This document shows positions 1 to 8,469 of a DNA stretch of 40,274 nucleotides, piece after piece. The DNA comes from an uncultured Collinsella sp. (GTDB lineage: Bacteria; Actinomycetota; Coriobacteriia; Coriobacteriales; Coriobacteriaceae): contig UQIT01000019.1 in NCBI GenBank assembly GCA_900541175.1, forward strand, positions 1 to 40,274, in the 5' to 3' direction. The first letter of the stretch is position 1. Each line of letters begins with the position of its first letter. The notes under the pieces were generated by a model, which was not told the DNA's origin, made no database searches, and was given only the letters and a program-made list of their open reading frames with translations. The position numbers were made by a program, and so were the translations under genes.

Positions 1-2004
1 AGCACCGCCGCGGCTGCCATTGCCACGAGTGCCCTCGCGATGCTCGCCGCCACGGCCACCGCGCTCATCAAAGCGCTTGCCGCCACGGGACTCGCCGCCG
101 CGAGTACCACGCTCGCCACGCGAATCGCGGCCCTCGCCGCCACGGCGCTCATCACGGCCGCCGCGCTCGCCATCGCGACCGGAACGACGACGATCGCCCG
201 AACCACGCTTGCCGCCACGCGAGCCACGGCCCTCGTCCTCGCGCTCAACACGGCGACGACCGCCGCGGTCCTCGTCCTCACGACGACGGCGGTGTGCCTC
301 GCCCTGGAACTGCTTGGCACGGCGCTCGGCACGGTTGCCGCGCGGGGCCTGCTCAACGACACCAGCACCGCCGCGCTCCTCGGCAGCCACCTCGCGGGCC
401 ACGCTCTCCACAGCCTCGTCCACGCGAGCCTGAACGCCCTCGCGCACGCGGGTCTTGCCGCCGCGCTTGGGACGGCTCGGACGCTCACCGTCGCCGCGAC
501 GCTCGTCTCGACCGCGGTTGGAACGACCGGCCACATCACCGTAATCGTCGCCGTTGCGCTTGCCGTCGCGACGCGCCTGCTCAAGCTTCTTCTTGCTCTT
601 GGACTTGCCGCGCTTGGTCTTCTTCTTCACCTTAAAGGCCGCAGGATCGCGCTCGGGGTCAACCGCGGGCGGATTGGGGCCCACATGCAGGTCGCCGGCC
701 TCGTAGATGTCGGCGGTCTTGTCCATGAGCTTCTCGATCTCGTAGAACTCATCGACATCCTGCTCGGTCACAAACGTGATGGCCCAGCCCAGCTCGCCGG
801 CGCGGCCCGTACGGCCAATTCGGTGGATGTAGTCGGTCGGCTCGGCCGGCACGTCAAAGTTCACGACGTAACGCACGTCGCTGATGTCGATGCCGCGGGC
901 GAGCACGTCGGTTGCCACCAACACGTCGACGGTACCGTCGCGGAAGGCCGAAAGGGCACGCTCGCGCTGGGCCTGGCTGCGGTTGCCGTGAATCGCGGCG
1001 GCCTTGATGCCCTTGCGCTCCAGACGACGGCAGCAGCTGTCGGCGCGGTGCTTGGTGCGCATAAAGACGATAGTGCGCTCCGGGCCCTCCTTTTTGAGGA
1101 ACTCGGGCAGCAGGTTGTTCTTGGCCTCGATGGACACCGGGAACACAAACTGGTCGACGGTGTCGGCGGTCGACGTGGCGGGCGCGATCTCCACGCGTGC
1201 CGGGTCGCTCACCAGGTCGGTGATCTCGCCCACGGCCTCCTCGTCGAGCGTCGCCGAGAACAGCAGCGTCTGGCGCTCGGCCGGCGTCTCGCGCACAATG
1301 CGGCGGACGGCAGGCAAAAAGCCCATGTCGAGCATACGGTCGGCCTCGTCGAGCACCAGCACCTTGACCTCGTCCAGATGGCAGGCACCCTGCTCGATCA
1401 GATCGACCAGACGGCCCGGCGTTGCGACCAGGATGTCGCAGCCGTACTTGAGGGCAGCGGTTTGCGGCTTGTAGCTCACGCCGCCCACGACGGTCACGGC
1501 AACGTGGCCCGTGACGTCGGCGATCTTGCTCGCGACCTCGTCGATCTGCTGGGCAAGCTCGCGCGTGGGGGTGATGACGAGCATCACGGGGCCGCGGCCG
1601 TTGCCCTCGGGCTTTTTAACACCGCGACGGCGGTTGCGGCCGCCGCGCTCGCGCACGGGTTTGGGAGGAGCGATGTGCTCCAGATTGTTCATGGTCGGCA
1701 GCAAAAAGGCAGCCGTCTTGCCGGTGCCGGTCTGAGCGGCGGCAAGCAGGTCACGGCCTTCGAGCACCACAGGAATCGAACCGGCCTGAACGGGCGTCGG
1801 CGCCGTGTAGCCCAGGTTCTCGATAGCACGAAGCATCTCGTCGGAAAGGCCCAACTCGTCAAAGGCGGGCAGACTCTGGGTAGCGGACTCGACGGCCTGG
1901 GCGGCGTTGGACTCATCGGCGGGATCGAAGGCAGCCTGGGTCATGGCCTCGCGGGTCTCGTCCAGAATCTCGGCGTCGGTGACGTCGGATACAGAATTAC
2001 GCAT
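1..2004 (-). CDS. DEAD-box ATP-dependent RNA helicase, C-terminus cut by window edge
   Basis: The protein unwinds structured RNA with ATP (ribosome assembly, mRNA decay, cold adaptation). It starts at ATG 2004, with AAGGAAC about 10 nt upstream. Helicase core motifs are in order: Q-motif region (GYTAPTPVQ), Walker A AQTGTGKT near residue 90, DEAD at 219-222, SAT, then the second RecA domain with HRIGRTGRAG. The core ends near residue 445. A Lys-rich segment (KVKKKTKRGKSKSKKK) follows, then about 200 residues of Arg/Gly/Glu/Asp repeats with many RGG triplets, still open at base 1. Such tails in the DeaD/CsdA/RhlE group bind RNA non-specifically. At least 668 codons are present, so it is longer than the core family. 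The exact subfamily (DeaD versus RhlE) cannot be fixed without the C-terminus. Confidence 0.93.
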   Translation of the reverse strand, partial: MRNSVSDVTDAEILDETREAMTQAAFDPADESNAAQAVESATQSLPAFDELGLSDEMLRAIENLGYTAPTPVQAGSIPVVLEGRDLLAAAQTGTGKTAAFLLPTMNNLEHIAPPKPVRERGGRNRRRGVKKPEGNGRGPVMLVITPTRELAQQIDEVASKIADVTGHVAVTVVGGVSYKPQTAALKYGCDILVATPGRLVDLIEQGACHLDEVKVLVLDEADRMLDMGFLPAVRRIVRETPAERQTLLFSATLDEEAVGEITDLVSDPARVEIAPATSTADTVDQFVFPVSIEAKNNLLPEFLKKEGPERTIVFMRTKHRADSCCRRLERKGIKAAAIHGNRSQAQRERALSAFRDGTVDVLVATDVLARGIDISDVRYVVNFDVPAEPTDYIHRIGRTGRAGELGWAITFVTEQDVDEFYEIEKLMDKTADIYEAGDLHVGPNPPAVDPERDPAAFKVKKKTKRGKSKSKKKLEQARRDGKRNGDDYGDVAGRSNRGRDERRGDGERPSRPKRGGKTRVREGVQARVDEAVESVAREVAAEERGGAGVVEQAPRGNRAERRAKQFQGEAHRRRREDEDRGGRRRVEREDEGRGSRGGKRGSGDRRRSGRDGERGGRDERRGGEGRDSRGERGTRGGESRGGKRFDERGGRGGEHREGTRGNGSRGGA

Positions 2005-2203
2005 ATGTTGTTGTTCCTTATCTGCACGCGCTATGGGCACGGCATGCGGCCGCGCTGGCGTGCTTGGTAGTGCGCTAATACATACAAAAACGGGTGCGCA
2101 CAGAGAGGACGTTGCTCAGCACGCTGGCGATCGCTTTGGCAGCCCTATCACGCGCCGTCCAGACGCAGCAGCTCTAAGCGATGGAGCAGATTCGCCGCCG
2201 GTT

Positions 2204-2209
2204 AGTATA
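2204..2209 (-). promoter_or_regulatory. Possible -10 box (TATACT) for the helicase gene
   Basis: TATACT on the minus strand matches the sigma-70 -10 consensus at five of six bases. The -35 region about 17 nt upstream is G-rich and poor, so this is a weak prediction. Confidence 0.3.
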
Positions 2210-2274
2210 CCCGCACTCCGTATGCCCCCACGTAAACCACAGATGACGAGGCGGACGAGGTGGGCCCGGCCGAT

Positions 2275-2333
2275 TATCTCAATCTGTAACAGATGCAGGG
2301 CAAAATCGGGTCCAAATGTTACAGATCAAGACA
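2275..2333. repeat. 59-bp palindrome, type 1, copy 1
   Basis: Arms 2275-2291 and 2317-2333 flank a 25-nt variable centre (2292-2316). The left arm reads TATCTCAATCTGTAACA; the right arm is TGTTACAGATCAAGACA. It lies in the helicase/FHA divergent gap. The arms mismatch at the variable YR dinucleotide. Confidence 0.9.
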
Positions 2334-2398
2334 GAGGGGGATTTCCGTCCAGTCCAAACCAAATCCCTCAGTCTTCCTGCAATTTCGAACATGTGGCC

Positions 2399-2404
2399 TA
2401 TAAT
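2399..2404 (+). promoter_or_regulatory. -10 box (TATAAT) upstream of the FHA gene
   Basis: A perfect TATAAT lies about 107 nt upstream of the GTG start at 2511. The -35 region is weak (CTGCAA at 2377-2382, 16-nt spacing). It is plausible as the promoter of the FHA-kinase pair. Confidence 0.4.
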
Positions 2405-2510
2405 GTTGCTTTGGTTACGCTATATATTGCGCAGCCATTTAATACGTCGCCCACCGGGGCCATTAATTCCTATCGCCATATTGGCTAGGAAGCAATCAAA
2501 GGAGGTATCC

Positions 2511-3473
2511 GTGGCAGCAGAGACGCCTTGCTCGGTCCTCTATAACGATATTCGCTCGTTCGGCGGTCTTAAACATCTCGAGATCGCCCGAATGCTCATC
2601 AATGGAAACTCTTATCTCGGCAGCACCCTGCTCGAGAAATGCTCTTCCAACCGCTCGTATCTCACCCGTTACATCGTCCATCGCAAGCCTGACCAGTGCG
2701 CGCCCGCCATCTACAGCGACTTTACCGTCACCACGCTCAACCTTTCCGCGGCAATCTGCAGCAAGCTCGGCGGCGGCGAGTCCGCCTATCGGGCAATCGC
2801 CGAGCACTATCGCGGTCCGGCCGCCGACGAAATGATGTCGGCTCTCGCCAGCTACAAGCTGGACAGCCGCCTATATGCAAATGCCCTCAATCGCATCGAC
2901 AACTTTGACGGCAATGCCGTGCGCGAAAAAAGCACGCTCTTCTTGATGCTCTTTGTGGCAACGGGGGCGCTCGCCGATCCCGTTCAGGGCGTGGCCACCG
3001 TCGAGCGCTTTTGCGACAGCAAGACGGGCGGGCACTTTGGCACCACCGAAACTACCGTCGGACGTGGCTTTATGAGCAGCCTGGAGCAGCCGCACGCCGT
3101 CGCTCCCAACCTCGGTCTGCTCAGAACCCATGCCGATAACTGCGCCGACATGCAAATCCATCCCCTCACACGCGATCCGCGCGGCACCGTGATTGGTTCT
3201 TTGCCCAAAACCTCGCCCAGCATCACCGATGTAGGCGCCGACGCCTCGCGCGAGCATCTTCGCATTTGGCTCGAGGGTGAGCACTGGTACGCCCAGGGCC
3301 TTGGATCGACCAACGGCACAGTGCTCGAATCGGGCGCGGGCGACGGCGATATTGTGATTGAGCCGCCGCGCGACCAACGCGAGCCCGGCAAAGTCTATCC
3401 CCCCGTGGAAATCGCCAACAGCGACAGGCTCCATCTGGGTCTCTACACGACATTCCTTGTCATTGTGGACTAG
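2511..3473 (+). CDS. FHA-domain protein
   Basis: This is a 320-residue cytoplasmic protein with an FHA domain at the C-terminus, a fold that normally binds phosphothreonine. The start is GTG 2511, chosen because AAAGGAGG sits 7 nt upstream. The first 200 residues are mostly helical and I do not recognise them. The FHA signature is clear: SREH at 246-249 and STNGT at 266-270, with the terminal LHLGLYTTFLVIVD strand. However, the usual IGR arginine near the first strand is IGS here (GTVIGSLPKT). That Arg contacts phosphate in well-studied FHA domains, so binding may be altered. The next gene on the same strand is a Ser/Thr kinase, 171 nt downstream, which suggests the FHA protein is its substrate or adaptor. 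Confidence 0.85.
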   Translation: MAAETPCSVLYNDIRSFGGLKHLEIARMLINGNSYLGSTLLEKCSSNRSYLTRYIVHRKPDQCAPAIYSDFTVTTLNLSAAICSKLGGGESAYRAIAEHYRGPAADEMMSALASYKLDSRLYANALNRIDNFDGNAVREKSTLFLMLFVATGALADPVQGVATVERFCDSKTGGHFGTTETTVGRGFMSSLEQPHAVAPNLGLLRTHADNCADMQIHPLTRDPRGTVIGSLPKTSPSITDVGADASREHLRIWLEGEHWYAQGLGSTNGTVLESGAGDGDIVIEPPRDQREPGKVYPPVEIANSDRLHLGLYTTFLVIVD

Positions 3474-3551
3474 CACGGACAGCGATCGGAAGACGGTCGC
3501 CGTCCGTCTTGCGTCTTCTGCCTTCTGCGTCGTAAACGACAATGCTCAGCG

Positions 3552-3612
3552 GTATACGTGGGCAGTGCGACTATCATGGTACTTTACCGATATCCGCACT
3601 GCTCGCGTATAC
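3552..3612. repeat. 61-bp palindrome between FHA and kinase genes
   Basis: Eighteen-nt arms, 3552-3569 and 3595-3612, pair as GTATACG-NNN-GCAGTGCG with CGCACTGC-NNN-CGTATAC; the three middle bases do not pair. The centre is 25 nt. The geometry copies that of the type-1 element but the arm sequence differs. It ends 32 nt before the kinase start codon. Confidence 0.75.
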
Positions 3613-3644
3613 GTGCGGCAACCCATGCCAGACAAAGGAACGCC

Positions 3645-5732
3645 ATGGATACTACCGATAGCGCCTATGGCGACAAACTCGTCCGTCTCGATACGTTCGA
3701 TACCGCCGTGGCGGTCGACCCCAGCGCCGAGGACGACGCCAAACGCCGGTTTATGACACTTATTCTCCAGACGGCCCACCGCAACAACGGCAACATCGGG
3801 CACGTGCTGCGCGCGACCAACACGCGCGGCGAAGTCTTTGCCGTCAAGCTGCTCAAGGACAACGTCATTCTCTCTGGCCAAGCCCCCGACCGCTCCGCCG
3901 AGCAATCGGCCGCGCACCTGGCCAACACCGCCGCGCTATTCGAGGAGTACCGTCATCTGTGTACTGTCTCGCACCTGCGCGGATTTCCGCGCGTCTATGG
4001 CTACGGATCGTGCGAGGATAACCCGCTCATCCTCATGGAGTGGGTCGAGGGCACCTCGCTCAAGCAGGCGCTGCCCCTGCTTCCGCACGACGCCTCGGGC
4101 GGGCTGACCACCCAGATGGTCGCCGCCGTCGGAAACGCCGTGCTTCGTGCGCTCTTGATGACCCAAGGCCTCGTGAATCCGGTCATCCATCGCGACCTGT
4201 CGCCTGCCAATATCATGTTCCGCACCACCAGCCGAACGCTCGAGCAGCAGATTGCCGATTGTTCCTTTGACCCCTGCCTCATCGACATGGGCTCCGCGAC
4301 CATGGCTCTCGGCGACGACACGATCACCCGGCGCGCCGACATCTGGCGCTTTGCCACGCCCGCATACGCCGCGCCCGAGATGCTCACGCAGGATATCGAA
4401 GGCATCGCGGCCCTTCGCCGTTCGCCCGCGATCGACGTCTATGCGCTTTCGAGCATTCTGTACCAGCTCTACAGCGGTCGCAAACCGTTCGATGTTGAGT
4501 CGACGGGTGCCGCGGCAACCGGCTCGTTCTACCTCATAAAGACCAAGACCAAGCCGACACCGCTCGAGCCGCGCTGCGATGACGACGAGGCACTCGTCCA
4601 GATCATCATGAAAGGTATCTCGGTTGAACAGGGCGATCGCCCCACCGAGCAGCAGATGCTCGAGGCGCTCTCGGCATACCTCCCCGCTGCAGAATCTGAG
4701 GGCCACGAGGGCGCGGGCAGCGACGCCGCAATCGACATCGACTCCGGTACACACCTTAAGGTCGACGTCGCCGGCGAGCGCGCGCGAGAGATCCTGGAGC
4801 AGGCCCGGCACGATGCCATGACCCGCCGCCGCTTTATTATCGGCGGCGCTATCGCAGCCGTTGCGGGGCTCAGCGTTATCGGGGCGGCAACCCATGGCTT
4901 TGGCATCCCCGACTACCTTGACGGCATCCGCGGTTCACTTGACGACTACACCTGGGATCAGCTGCAGGAGATTTCGCTCAAGATTAAGGCCGCCGAGACC
5001 CGTAGCGAGGCACGCGAGATTGCCAAGCGCTATCATCTGCTCGATGCCGATGGGCATATCCCCTATCCGTGTACCAAGCGTGTCACGCTCACCAACGGGC
5101 TGCAGGTTGGCGCGCAGCTTGTGGGCATCCGCCACGATGAGCTTCTGGACGGGACGGGCAAGGCCGGACTGACGTTTATGTTCGATGCGGGTATTGCCGA
5201 GCGCAACGCTGCGGCTGAACCGCCGAGCGCCGGCTGGGCAGATTGCGAGCTGCGGGAATGGCTCAACGGCGACGGCCTTAAGCTGCTGCCCAACGAGTTG
5301 CGCGCACTCATTAAAGGGGTCAAGAAGGTCTCGAACAATGTGGGCGCCGCCAACAGCGCATCGTGCCTGAGCGAGTTGCCCGCAACCCTTTGGCTGCCCG
5401 CCATGGTCGAGCTGTGCGGTACGCAACCGCCCGATTCGTTTACCGAGGGCTATCACTACCTGGCAGACATCTACAACGGCGAGGGCAAGGAGTATCAGCT
5501 CTTCCGCGAGCTCAAGGTGAGCCCGTATTCCACGAACGAGACGATGGTCCGCCAGTGGAAGGGCAAGGACACCTGTTGGTGGGAGCGCACGGTGAGCCCC
5601 GACACATCGGAGAGCGAAGGCACGCTCCATATGAACCGCGTGGGGCACGACGGCGACGTCTTTACGTACGCAACGCCTGCGGAAAAGCCAAACAAGCTAA
5701 CCTGTGTGATCCCCGGGTTCTGTAGTATCTAG
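3645..5732 (+). CDS. Membrane-anchored Ser/Thr protein kinase with DUF6273-like C-terminal domain
   Basis: This is a 695-residue bacterial Hanks-type kinase. ATG 3645 is preceded by AAAGGAA. The kinase domain spans about residues 40-370: nucleotide loop GNIGHVLRA, catalytic Lys in AVKLL (K68), HRDLSPAN loop (H182-D184), metal-binding DMG at 214-216 in place of DFG, and APE at 243-245. A single transmembrane segment follows at about 393-416 (FIIGGAIAAVAGLSVIG), preceded by Arg residues, so the C-terminus should face outside. The outer part (about 470-690) has the GLTFMFDAG...WADCELREWLN...VSNNVG pattern that I associate with DUF6273, a domain frequent in surface proteins of gut anaerobes. There are no PASTA repeats. 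The likely role is phospho-signalling paired with the upstream FHA protein; the outer ligand is unknown. Confidence 0.87.
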   Translation: MDTTDSAYGDKLVRLDTFDTAVAVDPSAEDDAKRRFMTLILQTAHRNNGNIGHVLRATNTRGEVFAVKLLKDNVILSGQAPDRSAEQSAAHLANTAALFEEYRHLCTVSHLRGFPRVYGYGSCEDNPLILMEWVEGTSLKQALPLLPHDASGGLTTQMVAAVGNAVLRALLMTQGLVNPVIHRDLSPANIMFRTTSRTLEQQIADCSFDPCLIDMGSATMALGDDTITRRADIWRFATPAYAAPEMLTQDIEGIAALRRSPAIDVYALSSILYQLYSGRKPFDVESTGAAATGSFYLIKTKTKPTPLEPRCDDDEALVQIIMKGISVEQGDRPTEQQMLEALSAYLPAAESEGHEGAGSDAAIDIDSGTHLKVDVAGERAREILEQARHDAMTRRRFIIGGAIAAVAGLSVIGAATHGFGIPDYLDGIRGSLDDYTWDQLQEISLKIKAAETRSEAREIAKRYHLLDADGHIPYPCTKRVTLTNGLQVGAQLVGIRHDELLDGTGKAGLTFMFDAGIAERNAAAEPPSAGWADCELREWLNGDGLKLLPNELRALIKGVKKVSNNVGAANSASCLSELPATLWLPAMVELCGTQPPDSFTEGYHYLADIYNGEGKEYQLFRELKVSPYSTNETMVRQWKGKDTCWWERTVSPDTSESEGTLHMNRVGHDGDVFTYATPAEKPNKLTCVIPGFCSI

Positions 5733-5773
5733 GCGGCGGGCGTCTTGCCGTGACGGGACCCCTCCCCGGCAAT

Positions 5774-5832
5774 TGTCTCGATCTGTAACAGTTAGAGGTC
5801 ATTTTCCCTGCTAGATGTTACAGATTGAGATG
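5774..5832. repeat. 59-bp palindrome, type 1, copy 2
   Basis: Arms 5774-5790 (TGTCTCGATCTGTAACA) and 5816-5832 (TGTTACAGATTGAGATG) flank exactly 25 nt. It lies in the gap before copA. Its right arm also pairs with an orphan arm further downstream. Confidence 0.9.
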
Positions 5833-5879
5833 ATTGGTTGGGACGGTCCATCGGCCAACCAATCATCTCAATCTGTAAC
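5817..5879. repeat. 25-bp perfect inverted repeat joining type-1 copy 2 to an orphan arm
   Basis: Bases 5817-5841 are the exact reverse complement of 5855-5879, separated by 13 nt. The last 16 bases of the right half are an orphan type-1 left arm (5864-5880) with no partner 25 nt later. The perfect match extends 10 bp beyond the normal arm, so this looks like an inverted duplication of an arm plus flank. It lies about 25 nt upstream of the copper operator. Confidence 0.8.
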
Positions 5880-5903
5880 GAAATCTCATATATTATTTCT
5901 GTA

Positions 5904-5937
5904 CTGGACACCCCCAGGGGGTATGGGTGTATAGTAT
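5904..5937 (+). promoter_or_regulatory. copA promoter with CsoR-type operator
   Basis: The G/C-tract pseudo-palindrome ACACCCCCAGGGGGTATGGG with TGT (5908-5930) is the kind of C-run/G-run site bound by CsoR repressors. A TATAGTAT stretch (5930-5937) can serve as the -10, and CTGGAC (5904-5909) as a poor -35 with long spacing. The csoR gene itself lies downstream at 8827, so copper-induced derepression of the locus is the natural reading. The exact -35 is uncertain. Confidence 0.6.
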
Positions 5938-5982
5938 CGGATGGTTAACATTTCCGACACTACGTCACAGAAAGGAGAAGCC

Positions 5983-8322
5983 ATGGCTCAAGATAAGTTC
6001 GACGTGGGTGGCATGACATGCGCCGCCTGCCAGGCGCACGTGGACCGCGCCGTGAGCAAGCTCGACGGCGTCGAGAGCGTCGCGGTCAATCTGCTCGCCG
6101 GTTCCATGATGGTCGACTACGACCCCGCGCAGGTCTCCCCCGACGACATCTGCACCGCTGTCGACCGCGCGGGCTACTCGGCCTCGCCCGTCAGCACGGG
6201 CACCGACGCTGTCCAAAGCGGAAGTGCGCAAGCCAGGTCCGGCGCCGCCCATATGGAGTCGCCCACCAAAAAGTTGGAGGCCGCCGCCTCTGCCATGCGC
6301 ACCCGCCTCATCGTCTCGATCGTCTTCCTCATCCCACTGTTCTACATAGGCATGGGGCACATGCTCGGCTGGCCGCTGCCCGGCATCTTCACCGACCACA
6401 CCCACAGCATGACGCTCGCTCTCACCGAGCTCGCCCTGCTCATCCCCATCGTCTACATCAACGACGCGTACTTTATCAACGGGTTTAAATCGCTTACGCA
6501 CGGCGCGCCTACCATGGACGCCCTTATTGCCGTGGGCGCCACTGCTTCCATCGCCTGGTCGCTCTACGCCATGTTCATCATGGCCGACCAGCTAGCCGCG
6601 GGTCAGGTCCACGAGGCCATGATGACGGGCATGGACAACCTGTATTTTGAGAGCGCCGGCACAATCCTGTCGCTCGTCACCGTGGGCAAATATCTCGAGA
6701 CACGCAGCAAATCCAAGACCGGCGGCGCCATCGAGGCGCTCATCGACTTGGCGCCCAAGACCGCGACCGTCGTGGCAGAGGACGGCACCGAAACCACCGT
6801 CGATGTCGACGCCATCCTTCCCGGCCAGGTCCTGCGCGTGCGCCCCGGCGAGTCCATCCCCGTCGATGGCGTGGTGCTCGAGGGCAGCTCGGCCGTGGAC
6901 GAGAGCGCGCTCACCGGCGAGTCCATCCCCGTGGAGAAGACCGCCGGCGACACTGTCAATGCGGCCACGGTCAACCGCACGGGCTCGTTTACCTTCCGCG
7001 CCACGCGTGTGGGCGCCGACACGTCGCTCGCCAAGATTATCCAGCTCGTCGAGGACGCCAACGCCACCAAGGCGCCCATCGCCCGCATGGCCGACAAGGT
7101 CGCCGGCGTGTTTGTGCCCGTGGTATTCGTGATCTCGGCCGTGACCTTTGTGGTGTGGATGGCACTGACCAGCGACGTGAATGAGGCGCTCACCTCCGCC
7201 GTCGCTGTGCTGGTGATCAGCTGCCCGTGCGCGCTGGGCCTGGCCACGCCCGTCGCCATTATGGTCGGCACCGGCAAGGGCGCCGAGATGGGCATTCTGT
7301 TTAAGAGCGCCGCGGCGCTGGAGAACCTGCGCAGCGTGGGCACCGTGGTGCTCGATAAGACGGGCACGGTCACCCGCGGCAAGCCTGCCGTGACCGATAT
7401 CGTGGTAGCCACGCGCGCTGACGGGTCGCCCGCCATGAGCGAAAAGGCGCTGCTCAAGTTGGCCGCCGCGTTGGAGCGCTCGAGCGAGCACCCGCTGGCC
7501 GAGGCGATTATGGCCGAGTGCGAGACACGCGGGATCGTCGCGCGCATGGTCGAGGACTTTACTGCCGTGCCCGGGCGAGGCGTTACGGCACGCGAGGGGC
7601 AAAACGCCATTGCAGCCGGCAACGTACGCCTGATGGACGAGCTGGGCGTTACCGTGCCCGCGGGTCTTGCCGAACAATTTGCCGCCGAGGGCAAGACGCC
7701 GCTGTTCTTTGCCAAGAACGGCGAGCTTGCCGGCACCATTGCCGTGGCTGACGAGGTCAAGGAGACGAGCGCCGGGACCATCGCCGCACTGCGCTCGCTT
7801 GGCGTCGACGTGCGCATGCTCACCGGCGACAACCGCGTGACGGCCGAGGCCATCGCCCGCCGCGTGGGACTGACCAGCAAGCAGGTCATCGCCGACGTGC
7901 TTCCCGCCGACAAGGAGCGCCACGTGCGCGAGCTGCAGGATGCGGGCAGTAAGGTCGCCATGGTGGGCGACGGCATCAACGACTCCCCCGCCCTGGCGCG
8001 CGCCGACGTGGGCCTTGCTATCGGCACCGGCGCCGACATCGCCAAAGAAGGGGCTGATGTGGTGCTCATGCGCAGTGACCTCATGGATGTTGCGCGGGCC
8101 ATCGAGCTTTCGCGCGCCACGATCCGCAACATCAAGCAGGACCTGTTCTGGGCGCTGTTCTACAACGGCATCGGCATTCCGCTGGCGGCGGGCGTGTTCT
8201 TCCCGCTCACCGGATGGCAGCTCTCGCCGATGTTTGGCGCTGCGGCCATGAGCCTGTCGAGCGTATGTGTCGTAAGCAACGCTCTGCGCCTAAAATCCTT
8301 TAAGCCCAAAGTGGCAAAATAG
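5983..8322 (+). CDS. copA: Copper-exporting P1B-type ATPase
   Basis: The protein pumps Cu(I) out of the cytoplasm using ATP. It is 779 residues from ATG 5983, which has AAAGGAGAAG just upstream; an in-frame ATG at 5941 lacks a site and lies on the operator side. It has one N-terminal heavy-metal domain with GGMTCAAC (C13, C16), then membrane helices from about residue 105. The actuator loop carries TGES. The intramembrane CPC metal site is at 414-416 (SCPCALGLATP), the phosphorylated Asp is D458 in DKTGT, and the hinge GDGIND is at 662-667. The CPC motif and the neighbouring copper chaperone and CsoR gene favour copper over zinc or cadmium. It acts in the cell membrane. Confidence 0.96.
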   Translation: MAQDKFDVGGMTCAACQAHVDRAVSKLDGVESVAVNLLAGSMMVDYDPAQVSPDDICTAVDRAGYSASPVSTGTDAVQSGSAQARSGAAHMESPTKKLEAAASAMRTRLIVSIVFLIPLFYIGMGHMLGWPLPGIFTDHTHSMTLALTELALLIPIVYINDAYFINGFKSLTHGAPTMDALIAVGATASIAWSLYAMFIMADQLAAGQVHEAMMTGMDNLYFESAGTILSLVTVGKYLETRSKSKTGGAIEALIDLAPKTATVVAEDGTETTVDVDAILPGQVLRVRPGESIPVDGVVLEGSSAVDESALTGESIPVEKTAGDTVNAATVNRTGSFTFRATRVGADTSLAKIIQLVEDANATKAPIARMADKVAGVFVPVVFVISAVTFVVWMALTSDVNEALTSAVAVLVISCPCALGLATPVAIMVGTGKGAEMGILFKSAAALENLRSVGTVVLDKTGTVTRGKPAVTDIVVATRADGSPAMSEKALLKLAAALERSSEHPLAEAIMAECETRGIVARMVEDFTAVPGRGVTAREGQNAIAAGNVRLMDELGVTVPAGLAEQFAAEGKTPLFFAKNGELAGTIAVADEVKETSAGTIAALRSLGVDVRMLTGDNRVTAEAIARRVGLTSKQVIADVLPADKERHVRELQDAGSKVAMVGDGINDSPALARADVGLAIGTGADIAKEGADVVLMRSDLMDVARAIELSRATIRNIKQDLFWALFYNGIGIPLAAGVFFPLTGWQLSPMFGAAAMSLSSVCVVSNALRLKSFKPKVAK

Positions 8323-8352
8323 GATCACCATTAAGTCCATTTAGAACGGGTT

Positions 8353-8445
8353 TTCCAGGTGCCCGAGATTGACCTGAAAGAGGAGCGGCGCGTACTTTGG
8401 TACGCGAGCGACGGCTTGAAGGTCAAGGTCGGGTGCCTGGGAAAG
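8353..8445. repeat. Long imperfect hairpin between copA and copZ
   Basis: Bases 8353-8376 pair with 8421-8445 with a few mismatches and bulges (arms beginning TTTCCAGGTGCCCGA and ending TCGGGTGCCTGGGAAA). A second perfect hairpin, CGCGTAC-TTTG-GTACGCG, sits inside at 8390-8407. It fills most of the copA-copZ gap and has no U-run, so it is not a normal terminator. It could adjust copZ mRNA stability or be a small mobile repeat. Confidence 0.7.
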
Positions 8446-8469
8446 CCGACACAACAGAGAGGAATACCC

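Larger units (their letters stand above)
2005..2510. other. Divergent intergenic region between helicase and FHA gene
   Basis: About 500 bases without a gene separate two divergent genes. It holds a 59-bp palindrome (2275-2333), a minus-strand TATACT box at 2204-2209 that would give the helicase mRNA a leader of roughly 190 nt, and a plus-strand TATAAT box at 2399-2404. Long leaders are common for cold-inducible helicase mRNAs, but that is inference here. No convincing small ORF with a ribosome-binding site was seen. Confidence 0.5.

Noticed and set aside
40..2070. Long plus-strand open frame opposite the helicase
   Set aside because: The minus strand has all helicase motifs; the plus frame is low-complexity Ala/Leu/Thr, a by-product of GC-rich codon use.
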